Shown in pieces: positions 26,253-34,155 of a stretch of 64,000 nt of DNA; within the stretch, counting starts at the first letter, position 1; each line of letters starts with the position of its first letter. This DNA comes from Chloroflexota bacterium. Lineage in GTDB: Bacteria; Chloroflexota; Anaerolineae; Promineifilales; Promineifilaceae. A program made the translations under genes and the position numbers. The notes under the pieces were generated by a model, which did no database searches, was not told where the DNA came from, and saw only the letters and a list, made by a program, of their open reading frames with translations. The DNA lies in contig JAKEFB010000034.1 of the NCBI GenBank assembly GCA_022616275.1, positions 20,312-84,311 on the forward strand, given 5' to 3'.

Positions 26253-26997
26253 GATAATCTTCCTCTTTCTTGGGCCATAGACGCCAGGTTAGAATGGCAT
26301 AGACGGCGATGGCAACCAAGTACAGGTTGGTCAACTGGGCAGGCGCCAGAGATTCTGGCGGGCGCATCAAGTGCCAGGCGGTCAGGCTGTGCATGGCCTG
26401 GACGATGACCATGCCTAAAATGCTGCCGGTGCGCAGGCGGACCAGGCCATAGAAGATCCCCCAGGCGACAAAGTAGAGCAGGCTGAAGAGGGAAGAGACA
26501 AATGCTTCCTGGAAAAAAAGGAAGGCAACCAGGCCAAAGAGCACGCCACTGGCCACCGCGGCCGTCAGGGGGCCACGCCATTCGGCCGCACTGCGGAAAA
26601 AGAGGCCAAAGATCCACAACTGGCTACAAAAGGCTTCAAAGAGCAGCAGGTAGATAAACGTCCGGCCGGTCTCGGCGCGGTTAAATTCGCTGACTTCCAC
26701 GGTGACGAAGCGGGCCAGTAGAAAAGCCAGCCAGCCGAGCGCGGCAAAGCCAATGCCGGCGTACAGGGGCCGGTGGCCGCGCAGCCCCAGACCGCGCAGC
26801 CCATACCAGGCCAGACCCACAAACCAGGCCACCAGCCCTGCCCCGGCCAGTTGTAGCGCCGTGGCGTTTTGCTGGCTGTCGCCTTCCACCGGCCGGCCAG
26901 CCATCAAGGGCAGGAGCAGCAAGCCAATCACCGGTAAGACAAGGGAAAAGAGAGTGCGAGTTCCGGCCGGGAGGGCGGTACGGCTACTTACTGGCAT
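26245..26997 (-). CDS. CPBP-like membrane protein
   Basis: A 250-residue protein with seven to eight hydrophobic helices. FEAFCSQLWIFGLFFR sits where CPBP glutamic endopeptidases have EExxxR, and VQAMHSLTAW matches their later His motif, but the Glu pair is not intact. It may be an inactive CPBP relative or another small polytopic protein. It overlaps the next minus-strand gene by 8 bases. Confidence 0.65.
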   Translation of the reverse strand: MPVSSRTALPAGTRTLFSLVLPVIGLLLLPLMAGRPVEGDSQQNATALQLAGAGLVAWFVGLAWYGLRGLGLRGHRPLYAGIGFAALGWLAFLLARFVTVEVSEFNRAETGRTFIYLLLFEAFCSQLWIFGLFFRSAAEWRGPLTAAVASGVLFGLVAFLFFQEAFVSSLFSLLYFVAWGIFYGLVRLRTGSILGMVIVQAMHSLTAWHLMRPPESLAPAQLTNLYLVAIAVYAILTWRLWPKKEEDYRV

Positions 26998-27029
26998 GAC
27001 GGCCGGATTTTAGCACACATTCATCTGGC

Positions 27030-27058
27030 TAGACAGAAATGGGGGGGTGGGGTATACT
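27030..27058 (+). promoter_or_regulatory. greA promoter
   Basis: TAGACA (27030-27035) and TATACT (27053-27058) with a 17-base spacer, a near-consensus sigma-70 site. Transcription would start near 27065 and leave a leader of about 170 bases. Confidence 0.7.
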
Positions 27059-27064
27059 AAAAAT

Positions 27065-27232
27065 CGTACTCCACTTTTGTTGAGACCCCGCCAGCGCGGG
27101 GTTATTTCATTGGTAAGACGACAGTGTGATAGCCCTGCCTGGAGTGGCCGTGACTGTAAACCAGCCATAGCCAGAGACTGGTCACAGCCGGGGAGGTAAG
27201 TCATTACGGCAGGGCAGCGTGAAGTGATAGCG
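27065..27232 (+). ncRNA. Structured 5' leader of greA
   Basis: Three helices can be drawn. A hairpin ACCCCGC/GCGGGGT is at 27085-27102. A closing stem GCCCTGCC (27132-27139) pairs perfectly with GGCAGGGC (27208-27215). Inside it, GGC+GTGAC (27146-27154) pairs with GTCAC+GCC (27181-27189), one mismatch between. A GGGGAGG at 27190-27196 lies in the fold and the start codon follows 17 bases after the closing stem. No known riboswitch class fits fully. It could be a riboswitch, a protein-binding leader or a stable RNA. Confidence 0.45.
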
Positions 27233-27706
27233 ATGAACGAAGAAAATGCCATTTATCTGACCAAAGAAGGGTTAGAAAAGATAAAAGAAGAGTTAGAATA
27301 TTTGAAGAACGAAAAGCGGGAGGAGATCGCGCAGCGGTTGGAGCAGGCTATCTCTCATGGTGATCTGACCGAGAACGCCGATTACGACTACGCCAAGCAG
27401 GAGCAGGCCTTCGTCGAAGGGCGGATCAAAGACCTGGAAGATTCGTTGCGCCGGGCCAAAATCATTGACCACGACGGCCGGGTAGACAAGGTCCGTATTG
27501 GCAGCACGGTTACGGTCGTGGAAGTCGGTGAGGACGATCCGGAAACGTACCTCATCGTCGGCATCCACGAAGCCGACCCGGCCAACGGCCGTATCTCCAA
27601 CGAGTCCCCCATCGGCCGGGCGCTGTTGGGAGCCAAAGTTGGCCAGACAGTGGTCGCCTTAGTTCCGGCCGGCGAGATCCGGCTGAAGGTAACCGGTATC
27701 CAGTAA
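27233..27706 (+). CDS. greA: Transcription elongation factor GreA
   Basis: A 157-residue factor that stimulates RNA cleavage in stalled RNA polymerase. The N-terminal coiled coil (LTKEGLEKIKEELEYLKN to LEDSLRRAKIID) carries the functional acidic tip in SHGDLTENADYDYAK. The C-terminal FKBP-like domain has SNESPIGRALLGAKVGQTV. ATG 27233 is used; an in-frame GTG at 27224 is possible. No clear ribosome site is near, fitting control by the structured leader. A terminator lies 166 bases downstream. Confidence 0.95.
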   Translation: MNEENAIYLTKEGLEKIKEELEYLKNEKREEIAQRLEQAISHGDLTENADYDYAKQEQAFVEGRIKDLEDSLRRAKIIDHDGRVDKVRIGSTVTVVEVGEDDPETYLIVGIHEADPANGRISNESPIGRALLGAKVGQTVVALVPAGEIRLKVTGIQ

Positions 27707-27720
27707 GCACGCTTTATACA

Positions 27721-27840
27721 CCTGACAAGGTGACAGGCTAACCGAAGCGGTTAGCCGTGTCCAGGGCGGAGCCTGGACCAGTGACAAGGTGAAGGCGTGA
27801 AATTCACGGGTGGAATTCACTTCTCACTTTATGGCCGTGT
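27721..27840. repeat. Series of hairpins after greA
   Basis: Consecutive small palindromes: GGCTAACC/GGTTAGCC (27736-27756), GTCCAGG/CCTGGAC (27759-27778), and a GTGAAATTCAC/GTGGAATTCAC pair (about 27797-27820). GTGACAAGGTGA-type direct repeats lie between them. No gene is visible here. Confidence 0.6.
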
Positions 27841-27871
27841 TGAGAAGAGTGGGCTTCCAACATAGAAAAGC

Positions 27872-27899
27872 AACGGGCGCTCCAGAGCGCCCGTTTTTT
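27872..27899. terminator. Bidirectional terminator of greA and the GT39-like gene
   Basis: AACGGGCGCTC (27872-27882) pairs with GAGCGCCCGTT (27885-27895) and is followed by a T-run. On the opposite strand the stem is followed by a shorter T-rich segment, so it may serve both convergent genes. Confidence 0.8.
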
Positions 27900-27905
27900 A
27901 TTCGC

Positions 27906-29927
27906 TCACGGGAAGAGCGTGACAAATTCCTGGCCGCCGGCCGTTAGCAGCCGCTGCTCTGTAACCGGGTTGTAAACGCCCAGGCGCAGAGAGAATGTCC
28001 CACCTGCCGGCGGGGACAGGGTATGGCGCTGGATGATTAGATCGCCTGGCCGCCAATGTTCGGCCGGCGCGGCCAGGCGATCGTCCTGGGCCAGGGGGTG
28101 GCCGCCGTCGTCTACCAGGTGGAGAAAGAAGCGGCGCGGGCCGGCGGCCGGCGCCGTCACTCGCCAGTAGGTGAGCAGTTGCGGGGGATCGGCGGTCAGG
28201 AGGTCGTGCCCCAGGAAGGTTAGCTCGTTGCCAAAGGTGGTTTCGGCCGGAAATTGGGGCTGGACCGGCGGCGAGGTGTTTAGCTCGTAGAGAACAAAGG
28301 AATCTATGAATTGCGGCGGCGCCCCCGACTCTATTAACAGGGCTTCCAGGGCCGGGTCCAGGGGCAGAATGGCCGGGCGAACCAGGCGCGCCGGCTGTCC
28401 GGCCGGGAGAATGAGGCCCTGGGTGGGGTTAAAGTGGCGCAGGGTCAGGTCTTCGCGGCGCAGGGTCAGGAGCATCGTCGGCGGGTCCATCGTTTCCGGC
28501 GTCCAGCCACCCACCGCCACCGGCCCGTTGCTATCGGAAGCGTCCAGATAGGCCGCTGCTTCGGTCAGCGCCTGCTGCCAGACAAACTGGACCTCCTCGG
28601 CCGCTGGCCAGGTGCGGAACAGGGCGTTGGCGGTCCGGCCGGCGTGGAAGAGCAACAGGCCGGCCAGCAGTAAAACCCCGCAGGTCTCCAAGGGCACGGA
28701 ACGTGCCCCGGGCACGCTTCGTGCCCCGACCTGCGGGGTTTGGCGGCTGAAACCCACTTTTTGGCCCATACCTGTGGATAACTTGGTGTAAACTGTGGAT
28801 AACTGCCCCCAAAAGTGAATAAGTTGCGCGCCCAAGACCGGAAAGAAAGTTAAAACGGCCAGCGCATTGCTAATGCGAATCGTACTCGGCGCGTCTATAG
28901 TGACAATACTGGGTATAGTTGCCGTAAATAGCCAAAGTATCAGGAATAGATGGCGTTGTTTGCGCCATTGCCACAGGCTCACCAGCAGGCCAAGGTAAAA
29001 GAATAGGGCAATGAGGGGATCAAATACCGGTAGATTAGCCACGTTTTGCCGCCATAAGGGATCACCCCGAAAGCCAAACATGCCTATAATCTTCAGACTG
29101 TTTTCCAGGGCCGGCCGCCAGTTACCGGCCCACAAAGCGCGTAGGGGAGCATCCACTTCGCCGATGCGAAATTCCGCGCCTGAGTGCGTCACTAAATAGA
29201 TAACCAGTGGCGCGGCGACGACGGCGTAGACCAGAAAGAAGAGGGCCACCCCCCGCCAGCGCGCCCGGAGAGCCGGCCGGTGAAAGAGAAAGAGATAAAC
29301 GATAAACAGCCCGTAAAAGATAGGCACAGCCCGGCCGGCCGTGTAGGTGTGCAGGCTGAGGCCGGCGAATAGCCCTCCCAAGAGGTAGGGGTGTAGGGGT
29401 GTAGGAGTGTGGAGGTGTCTCCTTGTCTCCTTGTCACCTTGTCTCCTTGTCTCCTTGTCACCCCCTCCCAGCCAGCCGCGCCACCAAAAGTAGGCGGAGA
29501 GGCCGGAGAGGAGAGGTAGGGAGATGGCGCGGAGGGCCAGGCGGCTATAGAAGACGGGCCAGAAGAGGACGGCCAGCAGCCCGGCTGCCCACAGCGCCGC
29601 TGTCCGGCCGAACAATAATCGGGCCAGGGCAAAGGTAACCGCCACCCCCAGGAGACCGGTAAAGGCGGCCGGCAGCCGCAAGGCCAGAACGTTATCCCCT
29701 AGCAGCGCCATGAACCCCGCCTGCCAGTAGTGGAAGCCGGCCTCGTGGCCGTAGGCTTCGGTGAAGTAAACGGCGTGATGGCCGGCCAGGATGTCACGGT
29801 TAATCAGCCAATGGGCGACCTCGTCGTGTTCCAGCCCTGGGGGTGACACGTTGTTGATGCCAATCAGGCGGAAGGCGGCAGCGATCAGTAGGATAAGCAG
29901 GACGGCCGGCTTTTTACCAATGACCAA
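27906..29927 (-). CDS. GT39-like membrane glycosyltransferase with in-frame repeat insertions
   Basis: A 673-residue polytopic protein. The first loop PPGLEHDEVAHWLINRD has the acidic pair of GT-C mannosyltransferase-like enzymes; about 11 helices follow. A C-terminal beta-sandwich (LLTYWRVTAP... FFLHLVDDGG... WRPGD) is shared with the protein at 56538-58922. Three repeat elements interrupt the frame without breaking it: an octamer array (DKETRRQGDKETRRH), the ACCCCGCAGGT hairpin (TPQVGARSVPGARSV), and a pair of DnaA-box-like repeats. The start is TTG 29927, directly after the stop codon of the upstream gene. Both lie in a repeat. Confidence 0.82.
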   Translation of the reverse strand: MVIGKKPAVLLILLIAAAFRLIGINNVSPPGLEHDEVAHWLINRDILAGHHAVYFTEAYGHEAGFHYWQAGFMALLGDNVLALRLPAAFTGLLGVAVTFALARLLFGRTAALWAAGLLAVLFWPVFYSRLALRAISLPLLSGLSAYFWWRGWLGGGDKETRRQGDKETRRHLHTPTPLHPYLLGGLFAGLSLHTYTAGRAVPIFYGLFIVYLFLFHRPALRARWRGVALFFLVYAVVAAPLVIYLVTHSGAEFRIGEVDAPLRALWAGNWRPALENSLKIIGMFGFRGDPLWRQNVANLPVFDPLIALFFYLGLLVSLWQWRKQRHLFLILWLFTATIPSIVTIDAPSTIRISNALAVLTFFPVLGAQLIHFWGQLSTVYTKLSTGMGQKVGFSRQTPQVGARSVPGARSVPLETCGVLLLAGLLLFHAGRTANALFRTWPAAEEVQFVWQQALTEAAAYLDASDSNGPVAVGGWTPETMDPPTMLLTLRREDLTLRHFNPTQGLILPAGQPARLVRPAILPLDPALEALLIESGAPPQFIDSFVLYELNTSPPVQPQFPAETTFGNELTFLGHDLLTADPPQLLTYWRVTAPAAGPRRFFLHLVDDGGHPLAQDDRLAAPAEHWRPGDLIIQRHTLSPPAGGTFSLRLGVYNPVTEQRLLTAGGQEFVTLFP
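28673..28741. repeat. ACCCCGCAGGT hairpin, copy 3, inside a gene
   Basis: Arms AAACCCCGCAGGTC (28673-28686) and GACCTGCGGGGTTT (28728-28741) match copies 1 and 2. The interior holds two small GGCACG/CGTGCC hairpins. It encodes part of a loop in the GT39-like protein and keeps the frame. Confidence 0.85.
28773..28802. repeat. Two DnaA-box-like sequences in direct repeat
   Basis: TGTGGATAA occurs at 28773-28781 and 28794-28802, which is the perfect consensus DnaA box TTATCCACA on the minus strand, spaced exactly 21 bases. They lie in coding sequence just upstream (in gene direction) of the hairpin insertion. The 21-base period also fits three heptamers. Confidence 0.6.
29384..29464. repeat. 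Octamer arrays inside the GT39-like gene
   Basis: GTGTAGGG-type units (29384-29416) adjoin five CTCCTTGT/CACCTTGT units (29419-29462). They encode a hydrophilic loop between membrane helices and preserve the reading frame. Confidence 0.85.
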
Positions 29928-29942
29928 TTACTGAATTACCTC
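29924..29942. repeat. AATTACTG repeat at a gene junction
   Basis: AATTACTG and AATTACCT units cover the stop codon of the YfhO-Wzx gene (TAA, 29928-29930) and the TTG start of the GT39-like gene (29927). The same unit family recurs at 44700-44773. Confidence 0.6.
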
Positions 29943-32900
29943 TTTGATCCGGCCGGCCAGCCGCTTGGGCAGCAGGGATTGGAGAATGCGCCGCTCCTCC
30001 TCGCCGAAGACGCGCAGCAGCCAGAGGCCCAACGGGTAGACCAGCAGCCCCAGAAGCAGCCCAAGCGCCAGGTGGACTTGGCTGCCCAGCCACATGGCCC
30101 AGACCATGCCGGCCGTCACCGCCAGCGGCCGCTTGAGCAGGGCCGGCCAGCCCACCCCCGGCATAGCCGGCCGCAGGTAGTAGGTAAACAGGGCCAGCAG
30201 GACGACCTCAGACAGGATGGTAATGACTGAGGCGGCCAGGTAACTGAAACGCGGCAGAAAAATGAGGTTGGCGACCACGTTAAAGGCCACCCCCAGGATA
30301 AAGGCTGTGGTCAGCCGCCGTTCGACGCCCAGGGCGATGAGGACGTAATTGGTGACGCTGTTCATCCAGCCGATGGGAATAGACCAGACCACCAACTGCA
30401 GGGCCACCGCACCATGCGGCAGGAATTCTGCGCCGCCCAGAACCCCAATCAGCAAGGGGGCCAGCAGCATCGTGACGGCCGCCAGAGGGAAGGCGACCAG
30501 GAGCAGCAGCTTAATGGCCATGCGGAAGGTGCGCCGGGCGTCAGGCAGGCTGCTCACGACCTGGCGAGAAATAACCGGGAAAAGGGCAAAGGTGAAGAAG
30601 GAGGGAATCACGTTAAAGGCGTTGATCCATTTGTAAGCGCTGTTATACCAGCCGACCACGGCGTCGCCGTTGAACTGGCGCAGCAGCGGCACGTCTACCT
30701 GAAAGAAGATGACGGCAAAGAAATGGTTGAGCATCAGGGGATAACTGCGGCCGATCATTTGCCGTTGCAGGCGGAAGTCCACCTGCCAGGGGCCGGACAG
30801 GTGAAAGTGGCGAAAGGCGGCGACGGTCAGGATAGCCAGGGTGATGGCGCTGGCCAGGATGGAGACGGCTGCCAGGCCGACAAAGCCATAGCCCAACAGC
30901 AGGGCCATGACACCGAAGCCGACTTTCAAGATAGTGGTTACTGTGGTCACGGCCGCCGGGAATTCGGCCGTTTCATAAGCGTAGTAGAGACCGGAGAAGC
31001 CCTGACCCAGCCCGGAGAGAATCATCCCCAGCATAAACAGCAGCACGGCCAGGGTCGTGTCGTCGTCCAGCGGATTCCCGGCCAGGCGGATGCCGGCCAG
31101 GTAGACAAACACTGGCAGACCGCCGAGCAAGGCTGTGCCCAGGCGCAGGATGCCGGTATTGAGCAGGTAACGGCTGGCCTGGCGCCGATCCTTGGAAACC
31201 TCACGAATGACCAGGGTGTTCAGGCCAAAATTGGAAACGATCTCAAACCAGCCGGCAATGATGATGGCCGTGGCAAATTTCCCAGCGTCGGCCGGGCCCA
31301 AGAGCCGCAGGTAAAAAGCGGCGTAAGCAAAATCAATGGCCCGGTTAAAGAGGTTCAGAGCCATCGGAGCCAGACTGTTTTTGGCAATGCTGCGGATGTT
31401 GGTCAGCTCACCCTGCGGGTTATAGAGTCGCCGCCAGGCCCACACAGCCAGGGCAAACAAGACGAGGATGCCGCCCATGAAGCTGGCCAGGCCGCCGAGT
31501 TTGAAGGAGAGGGGACTGTAGCGGAAGCGGACCGTCCACAGCCCTGGTCCCAGCCCCAGGGCCTGGGGGTCCAGGTATACGCCCCGAAAGTTGCCGTTGA
31601 CGCGGACCAACGGCGCATCCCGTTCGGCGCTTTCCTCGGCCCCGGCCGGGCGGACGAAGGCCCGCCAGCCGGCGAAGGCCGTGTCGTTGAGCACCAGCCA
31701 GGCCGGCTCGCCAACGGCGGCGTTGACGACCACTTCGACGTTGCCGTAAGCGACAATGTCGGCCGGAACCGGGGCGCCAGGCGCGGCGTTGGCCGGCCCC
31801 GGCAGGCCAACGTCCGGGGGCAGGTCGGCCGGCTCGATCAGGAGGACATAGCGCGGGTCCAGGGAGGTCATGGCCGCCAGGGCGTCGTCCACAACCATGG
31901 CGCTGCCGGCCGGCAGGGTGTAGGCGCGGGGCATGGCGGCCAGGTTTTCGTAAACGCGTAGCCCCTCGCCTTCCCAGGCCAGGCGCAGCTTGGGCAGCTC
32001 CACCGTTTCGGCGGTAATAATGTACTTGACTCCCAGCAGGTCGAGCAGCGGCGAATTAAGGGATTCCCAGTTGGCCACCGGCTGGACGCGGTTATATTGG
32101 AGCTCGTTTTGCGGCTCGATGGTGGCCATGTAGTCGGTATACTGTTTGAGAATAATGGAATCGTAGCCGCGCACGTCCTGGAAGCCGTACAGCCAGGGGG
32201 TGTTGGCGTTGAGGGGCTTGTCGCCGTGGGGGGCGAAGGTGGTCAACCGCCAGAAGCCGGGCTGTTGGGCCAGCCACTCGACCAGTTCCGGCCGGTACGC
32301 TAACAGGTCTGGATCTACGGCCGGGTGAAAACCATAGCCGGCCACGAAGAGGTCCAGGCCAATGGCCACGACGGCCATGAACTCCCAGATCGGCCGGCGG
32401 CGCAGGTAGATGGGACAGCGGCTGACACGCAAGACGCAGCCGGCGGCCACCAGCATCAGCCCCAGGATGAATAGTTGCCGGAATTCGTAGCTGTAGAAGG
32501 CGCGGGCGCCGGGGAAGGCGTCCGGGGCCTGGGCCAGCCCCAGAAATAGCCGCTCCACGGTCGGGGCCAGCGCCGGGTAAAAGGCGCGGGACAGAAACAA
32601 GCCCAACAGCAGCCCCAGGCCACTCCAGAAAGCCAGGCCGGCCAGGATAGTGATGGCCGAGGCCCTGGACTGCAATGTGAAAAGTGTTTGGAGGCGGGCG
32701 AGTGGCGCTGGCCAGACGCGCCGGTCGCCCTGTTCCTGTCGCCAGGCCCGCGACTCGGCCAGGATGTCCATGCCGTAGCCGGCCAGGACGGCCAGGCTAA
32801 GGGAGAAGGGGAAAACCCAGCGGAAAGGGGAGTGAAGCTGGTTAATGCCCGGCAGGCCGTAGTAGAGGAGGGCGTAGAGCGGTGTGCCGAAGATGAAAGC

Positions 32901-34112
32901 CAGGGAGAAAAAAGCCAGCAGAGCAAAAAAGCCAATGATTCCCCGCCGTTCCCGCCACCGCCCGGCCGACCACAGCCCCAGGGCGGCCAGGAACAGCGGT
33001 AAAATGCCCAGGTAAATACCCCCTTCGACGTAATTCTTGATACCCCAGTCGCTGCTATAGGCCCCATGCGGGTTGGTCTGGCCGTAGAAATTGGTGGTGA
33101 AGGGGGCGCTCCGGCCGGTAAACACGTCCGCGTAGCGGTGGTCGGCCGGGTTGCCAAAAAAGTCAGGCGCGGCCAGGGTCAGGATGCGGCGGGGCGGAAA
33201 GGCCCAACCGCGCACCTCGGCCAGCGTGGCTGCCCCCTCGCGGAAGTTGGCCTGGCCGACCTCGACGAAGGGGATGAACTGCACCCCCCCCAGCATCAGC
33301 CCCACGCCAATCAGCCCTACCAGCCAGGCGACCGGCCGGACGCCACTTGACACTTGATACCTGACACTTGACACTATTCTCCAGACGGCGTAGGCCCCCA
33401 TCACTAACAAAGTGTAATAGGTGATTTCGATGTGGCCGGCCAGCACCTGGCCGCCCAGGGCAATGGCTCCCAGGGCGGCCCAGGGCAGGGTCGCGCCACG
33501 GCCGCCATTCGGCTGGGTGGTCAGGCGGATGATCTTCTCCAGGCAGGCCAGCAATAGGGGCAGCCAGACGGCCGCGCCCAGGATCATGGGGAAGACGGCC
33601 GCGCTAACCAGCATAAAGCCGCAACCCTGGTACACCAGCCCGGCTACGGCCGCGCTGGCCCGGCGCAGCCCCAGAACCCGGCCGAAAAAATAGGCCAGAG
33701 CGCCGGCCAGCCATAACTGGCTGACCGCGTACCAGCCATAGGCCTTGGCCAGCGGCAGGGCCAGGAACAAGAGGGTGAATGGATAATAGGCTGAGTGCTG
33801 GCCGGTGGCCAGGAACGGTGTGCCAGCGAAGAGGTATGGGTTCCACAGCGGAATTTCGCCGTTTTGTAGGCTGTTCCGCAGAAATTGTTTCCAGGCGTAA
33901 TTTTCCAGCAGCAGGTCGCTGAGCAGGCTGTTGTGGGGTACGGCAGCGTTAAAATCGGCCGCCGCCGGGGCCCAGGGCTGCCATTGGAAGAGGTTATCGG
34001 CCGGGACCATGGTCCGGCCGCCCAGAGTGACGTTGCCGAACAGCAGCAGCGGCAAAATCAGGTAGCCGGCCAGGATGAGAAACTCTGCCTGGTATTGTTT
34101 GAGTCGGTTCAT
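29928..34112 (-). CDS. YfhO-like membrane protein fused to Wzx-type flippase
   Basis: A 1394-residue polytopic protein. Residues about 1-890 are YfhO-like: around 12 helices, a GT-C-like lumenal loop, then an extracytoplasmic beta domain. Residues about 900-1394 are a MATE/Wzx polysaccharide flippase with 12-14 helices (NSLAPMALNLFNRAIDFAYAAFYLR, then YFLRLLGPADAGKF-like segments). YfhO proteins act in lipid-linked glycosylation and Wzx moves lipid-linked glycans across the membrane, so the fusion may couple both steps. ATG 34112 is chosen; the frame extends to 34184, overlapping the GT2 gene. Four heptamers at 33345-33372 are inserted in frame (IVSSVRYQVSSGVRP). Confidence 0.85.
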   Translation of the reverse strand: MNRLKQYQAEFLILAGYLILPLLLFGNVTLGGRTMVPADNLFQWQPWAPAAADFNAAVPHNSLLSDLLLENYAWKQFLRNSLQNGEIPLWNPYLFAGTPFLATGQHSAYYPFTLLFLALPLAKAYGWYAVSQLWLAGALAYFFGRVLGLRRASAAVAGLVYQGCGFMLVSAAVFPMILGAAVWLPLLLACLEKIIRLTTQPNGGRGATLPWAALGAIALGGQVLAGHIEITYYTLLVMGAYAVWRIVSSVRYQVSSGVRPVAWLVGLIGVGLMLGGVQFIPFVEVGQANFREGAATLAEVRGWAFPPRRILTLAAPDFFGNPADHRYADVFTGRSAPFTTNFYGQTNPHGAYSSDWGIKNYVEGGIYLGILPLFLAALGLWSAGRWRERRGIIGFFALLAFFSLAFIFGTPLYALLYYGLPGINQLHSPFRWVFPFSLSLAVLAGYGMDILAESRAWRQEQGDRRVWPAPLARLQTLFTLQSRASAITILAGLAFWSGLGLLLGLFLSRAFYPALAPTVERLFLGLAQAPDAFPGARAFYSYEFRQLFILGLMLVAAGCVLRVSRCPIYLRRRPIWEFMAVVAIGLDLFVAGYGFHPAVDPDLLAYRPELVEWLAQQPGFWRLTTFAPHGDKPLNANTPWLYGFQDVRGYDSIILKQYTDYMATIEPQNELQYNRVQPVANWESLNSPLLDLLGVKYIITAETVELPKLRLAWEGEGLRVYENLAAMPRAYTLPAGSAMVVDDALAAMTSLDPRYVLLIEPADLPPDVGLPGPANAAPGAPVPADIVAYGNVEVVVNAAVGEPAWLVLNDTAFAGWRAFVRPAGAEESAERDAPLVRVNGNFRGVYLDPQALGLGPGLWTVRFRYSPLSFKLGGLASFMGGILVLFALAVWAWRRLYNPQGELTNIRSIAKNSLAPMALNLFNRAIDFAYAAFYLRLLGPADAGKFATAIIIAGWFEIVSNFGLNTLVIREVSKDRRQASRYLLNTGILRLGTALLGGLPVFVYLAGIRLAGNPLDDDTTLAVLLFMLGMILSGLGQGFSGLYYAYETAEFPAAVTTVTTILKVGFGVMALLLGYGFVGLAAVSILASAITLAILTVAAFRHFHLSGPWQVDFRLQRQMIGRSYPLMLNHFFAVIFFQVDVPLLRQFNGDAVVGWYNSAYKWINAFNVIPSFFTFALFPVISRQVVSSLPDARRTFRMAIKLLLLVAFPLAAVTMLLAPLLIGVLGGAEFLPHGAVALQLVVWSIPIGWMNSVTNYVLIALGVERRLTTAFILGVAFNVVANLIFLPRFSYLAASVITILSEVVLLALFTYYLRPAMPGVGWPALLKRPLAVTAGMVWAMWLGSQVHLALGLLLGLLVYPLGLWLLRVFGEEERRILQSLLPKRLAGRIKEVIQ
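33345..33372. repeat. Four heptamers inside the YfhO-Wzx gene
   Basis: ACTTGAC, ACTTGAT, ACCTGAC and ACTTGAC in tandem, 28 bases, in frame. The reverse complement GTCAAGT is the unit of the array at 63860-63892. Confidence 0.85.
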
Positions 34113-34155
34113 GGCCGGGCGCCCGGCGCGCTCGACATTCTCGCGCCGGTTGGTT

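Noticed and set aside
27090-27130. tRNA-like segment in the greA leader
   Set aside because: TTTCATTGGTAAGAC resembles a D-arm, but there is no matching acceptor, anticodon or T arm.
27132-27215. Known riboswitch (ZTP or cobalamin type) before greA
   Set aside because: Short words such as GTGACTG and CCGGGGAG recall the ZTP motif, and ACTGTAA recalls cobalamin, but required helices do not pair and greA is not a usual target.
28773-28802. Replication origin
   Set aside because: Only two DnaA-box words, inside a gene, without dnaA, dnaN or an AT-rich unwinding region.
30414-31961. 515-codon plus-strand frame opposite the YfhO-Wzx gene
   Set aside because: Glutamine- and glycine-rich shadow of the membrane-protein frame.
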